Source: Calvatia gigantea (Eukaryota; Basidiomycota; Agaricomycetes; Agaricales; Lycoperdaceae). From it: a stretch of DNA of 64,000 bases. This document shows positions 46,657 through 56,871 of this stretch, in pieces (position 1 is the first letter of the stretch; each line of letters starts with the position of its first letter). The notes below the pieces were generated by a model, which was given only the letters and a program-made list of their open reading frames with translations, ran no database searches and was not told where the DNA came from. Location: contig JACAAK010000023.1 in assembly GCA_025093985.1 (NCBI GenBank), positions 102,401-166,400 of the forward strand. The letters run 5' to 3'. The position numbers and the translations under genes were made by a program.

Positions 46657-49600
46657 AAAAAACTTGTATCTAGGATATCAGACAAATTCTACACGATTCC
46701 CCAGAGAAGAAAGCGCGAACTAAATCTAAAAGGAAAAATACAAACAGCAGGAAAGGAGATAACAGTCAACACCATTGTAGACTCAGGGTGCACAACCAGC
46801 AGCATCAGCAAAAGACTAGTAGACAAAGAAGGACTCTCTACCCGGAAATTGGAACAACAAATCATGGTGTTAAATGCAGATGGAACACCCAATCAAGGTG
46901 GAAAAGTAACAGAAACCACGACAATCAACATTGACATCCAGGGACATAAAGAACAGATCGAGGCCTCCGTTGTACAACTACAAGACAGAGTGGAGATCTT
47001 TCTAGGACACGATTGGCTGGTCAAACATAACCCAGAGGTAGACTGGAACAATGGAGAAATCAAGTTCACCCGGTGTCCACCAGATTGCCAATTTCCCCAC
47101 CAGAACATTGCTATCACTGAAAAACTGCGAAGCATAATGGCCACAGAAGACCTATGGGAAGAAGAAGATGAACCGGACCCGACTAAACCGGAGGACCTGC
47201 CAGACTACATACAACCATTCACGCACTTATTCAACAAAACGACGTTTGATAAGCTCCCAGAACGAACTGAATGGGACCACGAGATAATCCTAATGGAAGA
47301 CATCCCAAAAGAAATCAGTGCAGGAACATATAACATGACGGTTAAAGAACAGGACGAACTCAAGTCATTCATCAAGGAAAACCTAGAATCAGGATGAATA
47401 CAACCGTCGAAATTCCCTTATGCAGCACCAACATTCTTCATCCCGAAGAAAAACAGGTCAAAAAGGCTGATCCAGGACTATAGACGTCTAAACAATGTGG
47501 TTGTCAAAGATAAAACTCCGTTGCCAAGAATTAGCAAAGTAATTGACAAACTTGGAAAAGCCAAATACTTCAACAAACTGGACATCATCTGGGGATACAA
47601 CAATGTCAGGATCAAAGAGGGAGATAAATGGAAGGCGGCCTTCCTCACCAATGAAGGGCTCTTCGAACCTACGGTCATGTACTTTGGTCTAAGCAACTCA
47701 CCAGGAATGTTCTCCAGAATGATGACAAGCATTTTCTGCGACCTCTTACAAAATGGAGACATTGTAAACTACATGGATGACTTTGCCATCCCGGGAGACA
47801 CCAAGGAGCAACTAAAGGAACGGACAGTACAATTCCTGGAACAAGCAGCCCAGTATAATCTATGTTTCAAATGGACCAAGTGCATTTTCGATGTGGAAGA
47901 AATCCCCATGCTAGGAGTTAAAGTAGGACACGGACAAATTGAAATGGAAGAAGACAAAGTAAAATCAGTACGAGAATGGCCCGAACCCAAAAACACCAAG
48001 GGAGTAGAGAGGTTCTTGGGGTTTGCAAACTATTATCGACACTTCATCAAAAACTTTAGCATGATTGCAGGACCCCTAAACAAGCTCAAAGGAGCAGCCA
48101 CATGGGAATGGACGCAAGTGCACCAGGACTCATTCAATCAACTCAAGAAATACATCACCGAGGAACCGGTCCTAACACTACCACAAAGGCACGGCCAATT
48201 CAGAGTAGAAGTCGATGCATCAGATTATGCACTAGAAGGGGTACTCTCACAACTACAAGAAGAAAAATGGCATCCCATCGCCTTCACGTCATGAACCCTG
48301 TCACCGGCAGAACGGAACTATGAAATATATGACAAGGAACTGCTGGCCATTGTCCATGCCCTAAAGGAATGGAGACATTACCTCCTAGATGCTGAAGAAC
48401 GATTTGAAATCTGGATGGACCATGAGAACCTGAAGTATTACCGAGAACCACAAAAACTAAACGGACGACAAGCACAGTGGTATTTACGACTACAAGATTA
48501 CGACTTCATGCTACGACACATACCAGGAAAAACAAACACGAAAGCGGACCTTCTGTCCTGCATCCACCAAATGCCAGAAGAACAAGAAGACAAACTAGTC
48601 ACCATGATTCGAGAAAGCTGGCTACAGACGAAGGGCACAGACAGCACAGTACTCCTATGAGCAGAACTATTCATCGAACCTAACTTCCTAGAGTGAATTT
48701 GAAACCAGACCCAGTAGGAAACAGTGGTCCTAACTGAGCTGAAGAAGCAAGGGTCCCAACTCACCAAGGACGGCGGAATAATCTACAAGCAGAATAGCAC
48801 ATACGTTCCGCCCGATCAGAAACTACGAGAGGAAGTCCTAATACAGTACCATGACACCCCAGATGCAGGACACCCAGGACAACACAGGATGACGGAATTA
48901 ATCAGCCGAGACTACTGGTGGCCATCAATATGAAAAGACATCAAGAAGTATATCTGGGGGTGTCAAGCCTGTCAAAAGGCCAAGTCTAGAACGACGCCGC
49001 TCAAATTGCCACTACATCCCCTTCCAATACCAAATGGGCCCTGGGAAGAAATTAGTATCAACATGATCGGACCACTGCCAGAGTCTAAAGGAAAAGATGC
49101 AATACTAGTCATTGTGGATCACTTCACAAAAATGATACAGCTCTCAGCGACAACCATGGATGCATCATCTAAAGACATTGCAAAGATATACCGAGACGAA
49201 ATATGGAAGCTACATAGACTGCTGAGGAAAGTGCTTAGTGACCGGGGACCTCAATTTGCATCAGAATTCACCAAGGAGCTGTTCAAAGGGCTCGGCATCG
49301 AATGAAATCTATCAACTGCATATCACCCGCAAACCAATGGTCAAACCGAGCACATCAACAGAGAAGTAGAAACCTATATCCGCCTGTACTGCAACTACGA
49401 CCAGGATGACTGGGTGGAATGGCTCCCCATTGCAGAGTTTCAGTACAATGACAAATGACACAGAGGAACACAGGAAACACCATTTTTCCTAAATTATGGA
49501 AGAAATCCATGGAAAGGCAAGAACGAGCCAATAACAAACAACCCTGTCACCACAACATTCCTGGAACAACTACAATGCGCCTGAGACAATGCCTCATCAG

Positions 49601-50160
49601 CACTACAGACATATCAAGAAAAGATGAAACAGCAACACAACCGCAGCAGAATCCACACCAACAATTACCAAACAGGAGATAGAGTATGGTTAGAAAGCAC
49701 CAATATCCATACCAATCAATCATCAAAGAAGCTAGGTCAAAAACAGTATGGACCTTTCCTTATTAAGGAAAAGATAGGAGAAGCAGCATATCGGCTGAAA
49801 CTGCTGGATGGATGGGCCATCCATGATGTATTCAACGAACAGCTCCTGACACCAGCATACCAGGCAGAGTTCCCAAGTCAAAAACAGCCATCAGCGCCTG
49901 ACCCAGTGATCATCAACAATGAAGAAGAATACGAAGTCGACGAGATCCACAGATGACGAAAGTGAGGAAGGGGCTATCAATTCCTGGTCCACTGGAAGGG
50001 ATACAGCAATGAAGAAGATATATGGACAGCAGAGTCCAACCTGGGAAATGCTAAAGACGCCATAAGAGACTACCTGAAAAGGCATCCGGAGGATACCCAT
50101 AAAAGAGGGGGCAGAAAACACAAAAAAGCAGCAAACAAGCAACCCAGACAAAAGAACTAA
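46623..50160 (+). pseudogene. Gypsy-2 pol with chromodomain
   Basis: Protease NTIVDSGCTTSSIS; reverse transcriptase YAAPTFFIPKKN, LDIIWGYNNVRI, NYMDDFAIPGD; RNase H VEVDASDYALEG; integrase GHPGQHRMTELISRDYWW...[42 protein letters not shown] (catalytic Glu kept). The C-terminal chromodomain has FLVHWKGYSNEEDIW. Twelve in-frame stops, eleven of them TGA and one TAG, at former Arg or Trp positions; otherwise no frameshift that I see. The stop at 50158 lies 7 bases before the third ORF. Confidence 0.92.
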
Positions 50161-50211
50161 AACAAACATGCCTGCCTCCCAATCCAACCACATTGCTATC
50201 GACTCCCTTGT

Positions 50212-50831
50212 TGTTACGAACTTACCACACCCCCGGACTCTCCGCACTAACGTATTAACCTTCCGTATGGACTTTCCATTCTTGTATACCCTGGTCCGTT
50301 CTTTATTTATTTATCACATGTACTTCTACCCTTGCTTCTTATGATTCATTCTGAATCATGTTCCTGTTTCACCTTCATCTTTCCCATCATCGTACTTCTC
50401 TTTACCTGACTCCATCTTCTTATGACTCGTACTTGTCCTTCTATTCATTTCACCTATCCCTATGATTCCTTAGATTACCAATTAACCCGTAGTAGTTCTC
50501 ATTGACTCATATCTACTTACTACGTAATCTCTCATCTCCTATTCGCAGCTAGTATATAAACCCTAAAGTAGTACTTTGTATCACTTTAGGTTATTCTAGT
50601 AACAAGCTTCCTTATCTTCGCTCGTCTGCTACAAGGCTAACAACCTTGGGGACTGCAGTGACATTTAACTCGGACTTCTCAGGCAAGCGCGAGCTTCTAC
50701 TCGAGGGAGCAATCCGAAGCCTGCACAGAAGTCATTGAGACTTGTCAAATACTCCTGGGCTATAGCGTTGAACCTCTCCCTAAGTGGAGACGATCCGGGC
50801 CTGGTTGCGAAGTAAGGTAACGCACGTAACA
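50212..50831 (+). repeat. Gypsy-3 5' LTR
   Basis: 620 bp with inverted ends TGTTACG/CGTAACA. TATATAAA at 50553-50560; predicted transcript start at about 50588 (AGGTTATTCT). Confidence 0.96.
50553..50560 (+). promoter_or_regulatory. Gypsy-3 TATA box
   Basis: TATATAAA, 35 bp upstream of AGGTTATTCT (50588-50597), the sequence that is complementary to the primer-binding site. Conserved in the Gypsy-3b LTRs. Confidence 0.7.
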
Positions 50832-50834
50832 TAA

Positions 50835-50844
50835 GAATAACCTC
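50835..50844 (+). promoter_or_regulatory. Gypsy-3 self-priming primer-binding site
   Basis: AGAATAACCT, three bases after the LTR. It is complementary to AGGTTATTCT at the predicted transcript start. No TGG (tRNA CCA complement) lies at the LTR edge. Confidence 0.65.
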
Positions 50845-51615
50845 ACTTCTCTCGTTTCTATACGACTCCAGTTTCTTACGGCCAGCTTCTGCCGACTATC
50901 CCTCCGTCCAGTTGACGTCGAGAAGCCTTCCCGGTAATAGGGTTAAGAAGAGTGGAACTTCGGGTCCACTAATTTGGTTATCTGTCCTCCGCTAAGAAGC
51001 GTTGAGAAGAGCGGGCCTGGCTACCGCTATCTGTCTTTCTTCACCACGTCGCGAAAAGGGAAACGTCCCTTACACCCTCCTTCCTCATCTCCAGAACGAT
51101 CATTCCATACACCAACCCAACACTCATTCGAATCTCCTACTACTCCCCCGCCTAAACAAACTCATCAACCAGAAGGACCTTCTGCACCATTCTTAGAAAG
51201 GATTTATCATACCCCACGCACTAGATCACAAAAACCGAAACTACTACAAGAGTTACCAGCACCTACGAGGAAATCCACCAAGCCTGAACCACCGAAACCA
51301 ACACAAAGTGGCAAATTCAACTATTTTCGACCCGATTCGCCCGAGCAAGGCCCATCTCAAGAGTCACCGCCACAGACACCATCCAGAGCCGTATCCCCTT
51401 CCCAATTCGGAATCGAAAACCCCCACATCTTACCATCCGTCCTTGAAGACGACGAAGACAACGAGACGTTCCATCAGTTGCCCGAACATCCATCTGACCT
51501 CCAAGACATCCTCAATCGAGAAGGAACCCATCTTATATACACTCCAGACACCCTCGAATACCCAGATATCCCGGGCTTTGAATCACAAGAACCAATTCAT
51601 CCAGAAATCGAAGGC

Positions 51616-53052
51616 ATGGCTACTTCCACTCAAACGCAAACTGAAACAATTAATGAACCAACCGACCAACCACCACCACCCCGATCAGGAGCTACAACTC
51701 CCATCTTCGGAATTGGACGACGAAGAACACCTGGAGAAGATCCTCCCCGTAGAGGTCGACAAGGAAGAGCGCCCTCTCCCTCCCCTCCCTCTTCACGAAA
51801 CTCCAGCCATGGTTCATTCACTCCGTCCTCTTTCTCCATTGGAAGAGAAGGAGGAGGTCGACGAAGACATCGTACTCCAGCCATTCAATTTGTAGGAAAC
51901 GATGGAAATTCAAAAGAAATCGGACAAAAGCCACCAAACTTCGACGGAACAAACCCCCGATTTAAAACCTGGTGGATGCTAGTCAAAAACTATCTCGAAA
52001 TGAACCCTAGAGCATTTACGGATGACCAACGACAGATCAGATTCGTCCTCGGCCTTATGGTCGAAGGGAAAGCCGGATCCTGGTCTGAACAATATTACAA
52101 AAGCCGAATTACCGATGCCCGTGGAAAGCCCATCCCTTGGAGATACTCTACCTTCGAAGAATTCGAAATTGAAATCTTGAAACACTTCACTCCAGTAGAC
52201 GAACAAATCACTGCGCGAAGACAATGGTACGAATTGAAGCAAAATAAGTCCTCTGCAGCAGACTTTAATCTTGAATTCCAACGCCTTGCATCTATCGGAG
52301 GAATTCAAGACAATGAAGCATTAATTGAACAATATAAACGAGGACTCAATCCTAGTCTCGCAAGAGAAGTATGGACTAGAAAAGAAGGACCACCCGAAAC
52401 CATTGCTGAATGGTATACCGATGCAGTACGACGAGACTCTGTCAATCGTCAAGCCGACGCAATGTGGCCTAGAAACTTCCCTCGAAACCCAACCCCCTAC
52501 CAACCACCCCGTTTCCAACCAACCTACCACACTCGTTTTCAATCAAATCGCCAACCTGCACGAACCATACACGAAGTACAGGCAGAACCTCAAGACCCCT
52601 ACGAACCACCTTACGAAGACGAAGAACTGTATCCTCCAGAGCAAGACTACACTCATGAAAGCTATGACTTGGATGACCCGGAATTACAATTAAACGCTGT
52701 ATTTACTGCTGAGCAAGTCGCTCGCTACAAAGCTGGGAAATGCATAGGATGCGGAAAATTTGGACACCTTATCAGCAATTGTCCAAATCCTGACCCAAAC
52801 CTGTCCAAGGAAAAACCACCTCCTAGACGACCCCACCCGCCACAAAGAAGATTCATGCAACCACCCCGTTATGCACAACCCTCACAACCTCAAGCTTCCA
52901 GGAATTACTCTGGTGCCGCTCCAAATCAAACCCGAAAGATCTCTGCACTCGATATCCAAGCAATGATCAGAGAACTCCCAACGGACGAAAGAATGGAATT
53001 CAGAGAAGCATATATCTCTGATCCAACGCTCAAGCCCTTCGGGGATTTTTGA
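51616..53052 (+). CDS. gag: Gypsy-3 Gag
   Basis: 478 aa from the first ATG of the predicted transcript. The frame is open further upstream to 50947 without any ATG, so a longer protein (up to about 700 aa) would need a non-AUG start. Features: Gly/Arg/Pro-rich N-terminus, capsid-like helices (PPNFDGTNPRFKTWW, LGLMVEGKAGSWSEQYY, FEEFEIEILKHFTP, SAADFNLEFQRLASIGG), Pro-rich linker, and one CCHC knuckle CIGCGKFGHLISNC near codons 376-389 of this start. Ends at TGA 53050, overlapping Pol, which lies in the -1 frame. Structural protein and RNA binder of the particle. Confidence 0.9.
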   Translation: MATSTQTQTETINEPTDQPPPPRSGATTPIFGIGRRRTPGEDPPRRGRQGRAPSPSPPSSRNSSHGSFTPSSFSIGREGGGRRRHRTPAIQFVGNDGNSKEIGQKPPNFDGTNPRFKTWWMLVKNYLEMNPRAFTDDQRQIRFVLGLMVEGKAGSWSEQYYKSRITDARGKPIPWRYSTFEEFEIEILKHFTPVDEQITARRQWYELKQNKSSAADFNLEFQRLASIGGIQDNEALIEQYKRGLNPSLAREVWTRKEGPPETIAEWYTDAVRRDSVNRQADAMWPRNFPRNPTPYQPPRFQPTYHTRFQSNRQPARTIHEVQAEPQDPYEPPYEDEELYPPEQDYTHESYDLDDPELQLNAVFTAEQVARYKAGKCIGCGKFGHLISNCPNPDPNLSKEKPPPRRPHPPQRRFMQPPRYAQPSQPQASRNYSGAAPNQTRKISALDIQAMIRELPTDERMEFREAYISDPTLKPFGDF

Positions 53053-53090
53053 AGGCGTCACCCGATCCTGTAAAGGAATCGCTGGGTGAC
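53043..53090 (+). other. Gypsy-3 gag-pol -1 frameshift signal
   Basis: GGATTTTT (53043-53050) runs into the gag TGA. A -1 slip on the U run re-pairs the Phe tRNA on UUU and opens pol. After a 5-6 base spacer a stem-loop follows: 53057-53063 (GTCACCC) pairs with 53084-53090 (GGGTGAC), with an inner helix 53064-53069 / 53074-53080. Pol has no ATG near its start, so frameshifting is the simplest expression route. Confidence 0.7.
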
Positions 53091-56000
53091 CCACAAATCA
53101 ATCTAATAAAACTCCCTACCTCGGACAATAAAGCATCAATCTTCCTCCCTATCAAACTCAATCAGAACCATCTACGAAATATCCCAGTCACCGCTCTAAT
53201 TGATTCAGGAGCCCAAGGAAACTTCATATCCTCGAATTTTACAAAAACCTATGGACTACAAACATGCCCTATCAAACATCCTATCAAAGTATCCAATGCG
53301 GATGGAACTCCCAATGAAAATGGATCAATCTATGAAAGCGTAGAATTGAACGCTTTAATTGATGGAAAACAATGCCAATTCGAAGCCTACATCTCAGGAA
53401 TAGGATCCAAAGATCTAATCCTAGAATACCCATGGCTACAACAAACGAACCCAGACATAAATTGGACTACTCAAGAGTTCAAATGGCGAAACAATGACAA
53501 CATCGTACCCTTAATCGTAAAATCCACAAACGGACCTACCACCATCAACGAAATCGCCTTAGATATCCATGGAATGAATGATACCGAACGCTACACCTAC
53601 CTAGATGAAGACTTTGACCCACTAGCTGTAAAAGTCTTTGAAGCAATCATCCATTCGGAAGAACCTGAACTCTCTATCGATGAACTCAAACTCTACCTGG
53701 AAAACATTGATTTCGAGGAATTCCATTTGGAACATGAACTCTACGAAATCACTCAAACTCCACATGAACTCGAAATCAATACGAAGATCACCCAAGCTAC
53801 AAGTCTCGCACAAAAATCAACCCCAAAAACCGATACAAAGGTACCCAGGAAATACAAGAAATTCGCTTCACTCTTCGACACGAAGAAATCCGAACGATTT
53901 CCCCCTCCCAGACCATACGACCATAAAATCGAACTCTTGGATACCTTTAAACCAGAACTAGGGAAAACGTACCCCTTATCACCCCTTGAAACCGAAGAAC
54001 TCAAGAAGTTCATAAACGAAAACCTCCGAAAAGGATACATCCGAGAATCTGAATCTCCCATGGCCTCATCCTTCTTTTTTGTAGGAAAGAAGGACGGGAA
54101 ACTTCGGCCATGCCAAGATTACCGTTACCTAAATAAACATACCAAGAAGAATGCGTACCCTATTCCTATGATAACGACAATTATGGACAAACTTCAAGGA
54201 GCAAAACTATTCACGAAAATGGACGTCCGACTCGGATACAACAACATCCGTATTCGAGAAGGAGACCAATGGAAAGCCGCATTCAAAACTCCAATCGGAC
54301 TTTACGAACCGAACGTCATGTTCTTTGGAATGTGCAACTCCCCAGCCACCTTCCAAAAAATGATGGACACCATATTCGCAAAAATGCTAGATAAAGGAGG
54401 AATTATAATCTATATGGATGACATCCTCATCTACGCAAAAACTCAGGAAGAAATGGATCGCCTTACTTTGGAAGCACTTCAGATCTTGAAGGACAACGAT
54501 CTATACCTGAAACTGGAAAAATGCGAATTCGATAAAACCCATCTAGAATACCTCGGCATGATAATCTCCCCCGACAAGATCGAAATGGACAACACCAAAC
54601 TCCGTGGAATAGAAGAATGGCCCTTACCCCACACTACCCACGATGTCAGAAAATTCATGGGATTCTGTAACTTCTACCGAAAATTCATACATCGTTATGC
54701 CGACATCTCTCGACCGCTTAATGCTCTTCTATCCAAAACAAAGAAATTCGAATGGGAACACAAAGCAAACGAAGCCTTCAGCCAACTAAAATCCGAGTTT
54801 ATGAAGAAACCCGTTTTGCTGATGCCAGACCAAACAAAACCCTTCTTTATCGAAACCGACGCCTCAAAATATGCCTTGGGAGCAGTCTTATCACAGCAAG
54901 ACATGAACGGAAACTACCACCCAGTAGCTTTCCTATCCAAAGCATTCAATCCTACCCAACGAAACTACGAAATACACGACAGGGAACTCCTTGCCATAAT
55001 CACGGCACTAGAAGAATGGCGACATTACCTAGAAGGAGCCCAACATCGCGTAACAATACGAACTGATCACAAGAACCTCACCTTTTGGAGAAAACCCCAA
55101 AATATCTCCAGAAGACAAGCTCGATGGCTTGGTTTCCTCTCACACTTCGACTTCGCAATTGAACATGTCCCAGGAACCAAGATACCTGCCGCCGATGCCC
55201 TCTCACATCGACCAGATCACACCCCAGATGATGACAATGACAACGAAAATGTTATTGTCTTACCCGAGGAAGTATTCCTCAGGGAAATCACTGTATTACC
55301 AGACGAACTGTTCATCTCCATGGTTGATCAGAAACTACAGGATGACATCATAAAATCATCGAAATATGACGAAATCACCATGGAAGCCATGAAACGACTT
55401 CTATCAGAATCACCAGAAGCAATAAATCCGAAATACGGGATGATTCCCAGGCCATATGGACATCTTATGACATTCGAAGGAAAGATCATCATCCCAGAAG
55501 ATATGGAACTCTGCCGATGTGTCATCCAACGATACCATGACCACCCTTCGGTCGGACACCCTGGAGAACAAGAAACTTATCGCCTCGCCAAAGCCGAAGT
55601 ATATTGGCCAGGAATGAGTACCTTCGTACGAAATTATGTTAAAGGATGCAGCGAATGCCAACAATTCAAAATTAACCGAAATCCTTCCCACCCTTCATTG
55701 CAACCGGTACCACCACCAATATCTACTAGGCCATTCGCCCATATTGCTATGGATCTGCTGACCGACTTGCCGAAATCCCACGGATTCGACTCAATTCTGT
55801 CCATAGTGGACCATGGACTTACGAAGGGGGTAATTCTCACTCCTTGTACAAAGGAAATCACCGCCAAAGGAATTGCCGACATAATTATAGACAAGGTCTA
55901 CACCAGATTCGGACTACCGGACAAGATAATCTCCGACCGTGACCCCAGATTCCGAGCAAACTCCAGTCAAGCTCTCATGAAACGACTTGGAATCACCCAA

Positions 56001-56810
56001 TCATTCTCATCAGCCTACCACCCTCAATCGGATGGAACAACAGAACGATTCAATCAGGAAATTGCAGCGTACCTATCTATCTACTGTACAGGAAATCCCT
56101 CCTCCTGGTCTAAAGCACTCCCAATCCTCGAATTCTCTCACAATTCACGAACACATTCAGACCGGAAACAAACCCCTTTTGAACTTATGTACGGAACAAA
56201 ACCCCATGGAATACCCACTATTCTAGAGGAATCAAACTTCACCACTACTGAAGAACGAATAGAACTCTTAGACCATGCACGAAGAGAAGCAATTACTGCC
56301 CACAAACTAGCTATGGAACGCATGGAGCAACGAATCAAAACAAAATTCAAACCCTTCACCCTAGGACAAAAAGTGTGGCTTGAACGGAGAAACCTGAAAC
56401 TCCCATTCAAATCAAACAAGATCGCACCAAAACGCCTCGGACCATTTACCATCAAGGAAGTCTTATCACCACTCTCCTACCGACTGAAACTACCTGAAAC
56501 ATGGAAAATTCACAACGTATTCCACGCTACCCTTCTCTCCGAATACACCGAAAACAATACCCATGGATCAAATCCACAACCACCTCTCCCTGACATAATA
56601 GAAGGAGAAGAAGAATACGAAATCGAAGGTATCTTGAACCATAGAACCAAGAATAAACAAAGGGAATACTACATCAAATGGAAAGGTTACAGCCACGAAG
56701 AAAACTCTTGGGAAAACGAAGCACAACTCTCACCACATGCCCAAGAAATGTTACGAAAATACCAACGAGAACACCACCTAATTCCCATCCCACCTAAAAG
56801 ATATAAATAA
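53049..56810 (+). CDS. pol: Gypsy-3 Pol: protease, reverse transcriptase, RNase H, integrase, chromodomain
   Basis: 1253 codons, intact, expressed as a Gag-Pol fusion by -1 frameshift (the given start is the first codon of the -1 frame after the slip, not an initiator). Protease ALIDSGAQGNFIS (about codon 50). Reverse transcriptase LRPCQDYRYLNKHT, KMDVRLGYNNIRI, and the YMDD box (about 455). RNase H FFIETDASKYALG (about 600). Integrase zinc region HDHPSVGHPGEQETYR...CSECQQ (about 835-875), then catalytic residues in AHIAMDLLTDLP, ISDRDPRFRA, SDGTTERFNQE (about 900-1000). C-terminal chromodomain with YYIKWKGYSHEENSWE (about 1190-1240), which in this group guides integration to marked chromatin. 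All catalytic residues present. TAA at 56808. Confidence 0.96.
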   Translation: MKASPDPVKESLGDPQINLIKLPTSDNKASIFLPIKLNQNHLRNIPVTALIDSGAQGNFISSNFTKTYGLQTCPIKHPIKVSNADGTPNENGSIYESVELNALIDGKQCQFEAYISGIGSKDLILEYPWLQQTNPDINWTTQEFKWRNNDNIVPLIVKSTNGPTTINEIALDIHGMNDTERYTYLDEDFDPLAVKVFEAIIHSEEPELSIDELKLYLENIDFEEFHLEHELYEITQTPHELEINTKITQATSLAQKSTPKTDTKVPRKYKKFASLFDTKKSERFPPPRPYDHKIELLDTFKPELGKTYPLSPLETEELKKFINENLRKGYIRESESPMASSFFFVGKKDGKLRPCQDYRYLNKHTKKNAYPIPMITTIMDKLQGAKLFTKMDVRLGYNNIRIREGDQWKAAFKTPIGLYEPNVMFFGMCNSPATFQKMMDTIFAKMLDKGGIIIYMDDILIYAKTQEEMDRLTLEALQILKDNDLYLKLEKCEFDKTHLEYLGMIISPDKIEMDNTKLRGIEEWPLPHTTHDVRKFMGFCNFYRKFIHRYADISRPLNALLSKTKKFEWEHKANEAFSQLKSEFMKKPVLLMPDQTKPFFIETDASKYALGAVLSQQDMNGNYHPVAFLSKAFNPTQRNYEIHDRELLAIITALEEWRHYLEGAQHRVTIRTDHKNLTFWRKPQNISRRQARWLGFLSHFDFAIEHVPGTKIPAADALSHRPDHTPDDDNDNENVIVLPEEVFLREITVLPDELFISMVDQKLQDDIIKSSKYDEITMEAMKRLLSESPEAINPKYGMIPRPYGHLMTFEGKIIIPEDMELCRCVIQRYHDHPSVGHPGEQETYRLAKAEVYWPGMSTFVRNYVKGCSECQQFKINRNPSHPSLQPVPPPISTRPFAHIAMDLLTDLPKSHGFDSILSIVDHGLTKGVILTPCTKEITAKGIADIIIDKVYTRFGLPDKIISDRDPRFRANSSQALMKRLGITQSFSSAYHPQSDGTTERFNQEIAAYLSIYCTGNPSSWSKALPILEFSHNSRTHSDRKQTPFELMYGTKPHGIPTILEESNFTTTEERIELLDHARREAITAHKLAMERMEQRIKTKFKPFTLGQKVWLERRNLKLPFKSNKIAPKRLGPFTIKEVLSPLSYRLKLPETWKIHNVFHATLLSEYTENNTHGSNPQPPLPDIIEGEEEYEIEGILNHRTKNKQREYYIKWKGYSHEENSWENEAQLSPHAQEMLRKYQREHHLIPIPPKRYK

Positions 56811-56829
56811 TCCAGGATTCACCCAACTT

Positions 56830-56840
56830 CTCCATCATTC
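56830..56840 (+). promoter_or_regulatory. Possible 3' splice site before the third ORF
   Basis: CATTCTTTAACAG ends an AG preceded by pyrimidines, 30 bases before the ORF3 ATG. A donor-like GTAAGG lies in the leader near 50812. Only a suggestion of a subgenomic spliced mRNA. Confidence 0.3.
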
Positions 56841-56871
56841 TTTAACAGCACTTCTACAAACCGAACTACCA

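Noticed and set aside
45524..50160. TGA read as a sense codon (alternative code), since Gypsy-2 pol is open apart from mostly TGA codons
   Set aside because: Related elements have ordinary Arg or Trp codons at comparable places, intact Gypsy-3 uses TGG for Trp and a TGA to end gag, and the changes fit CpG-type transitions.
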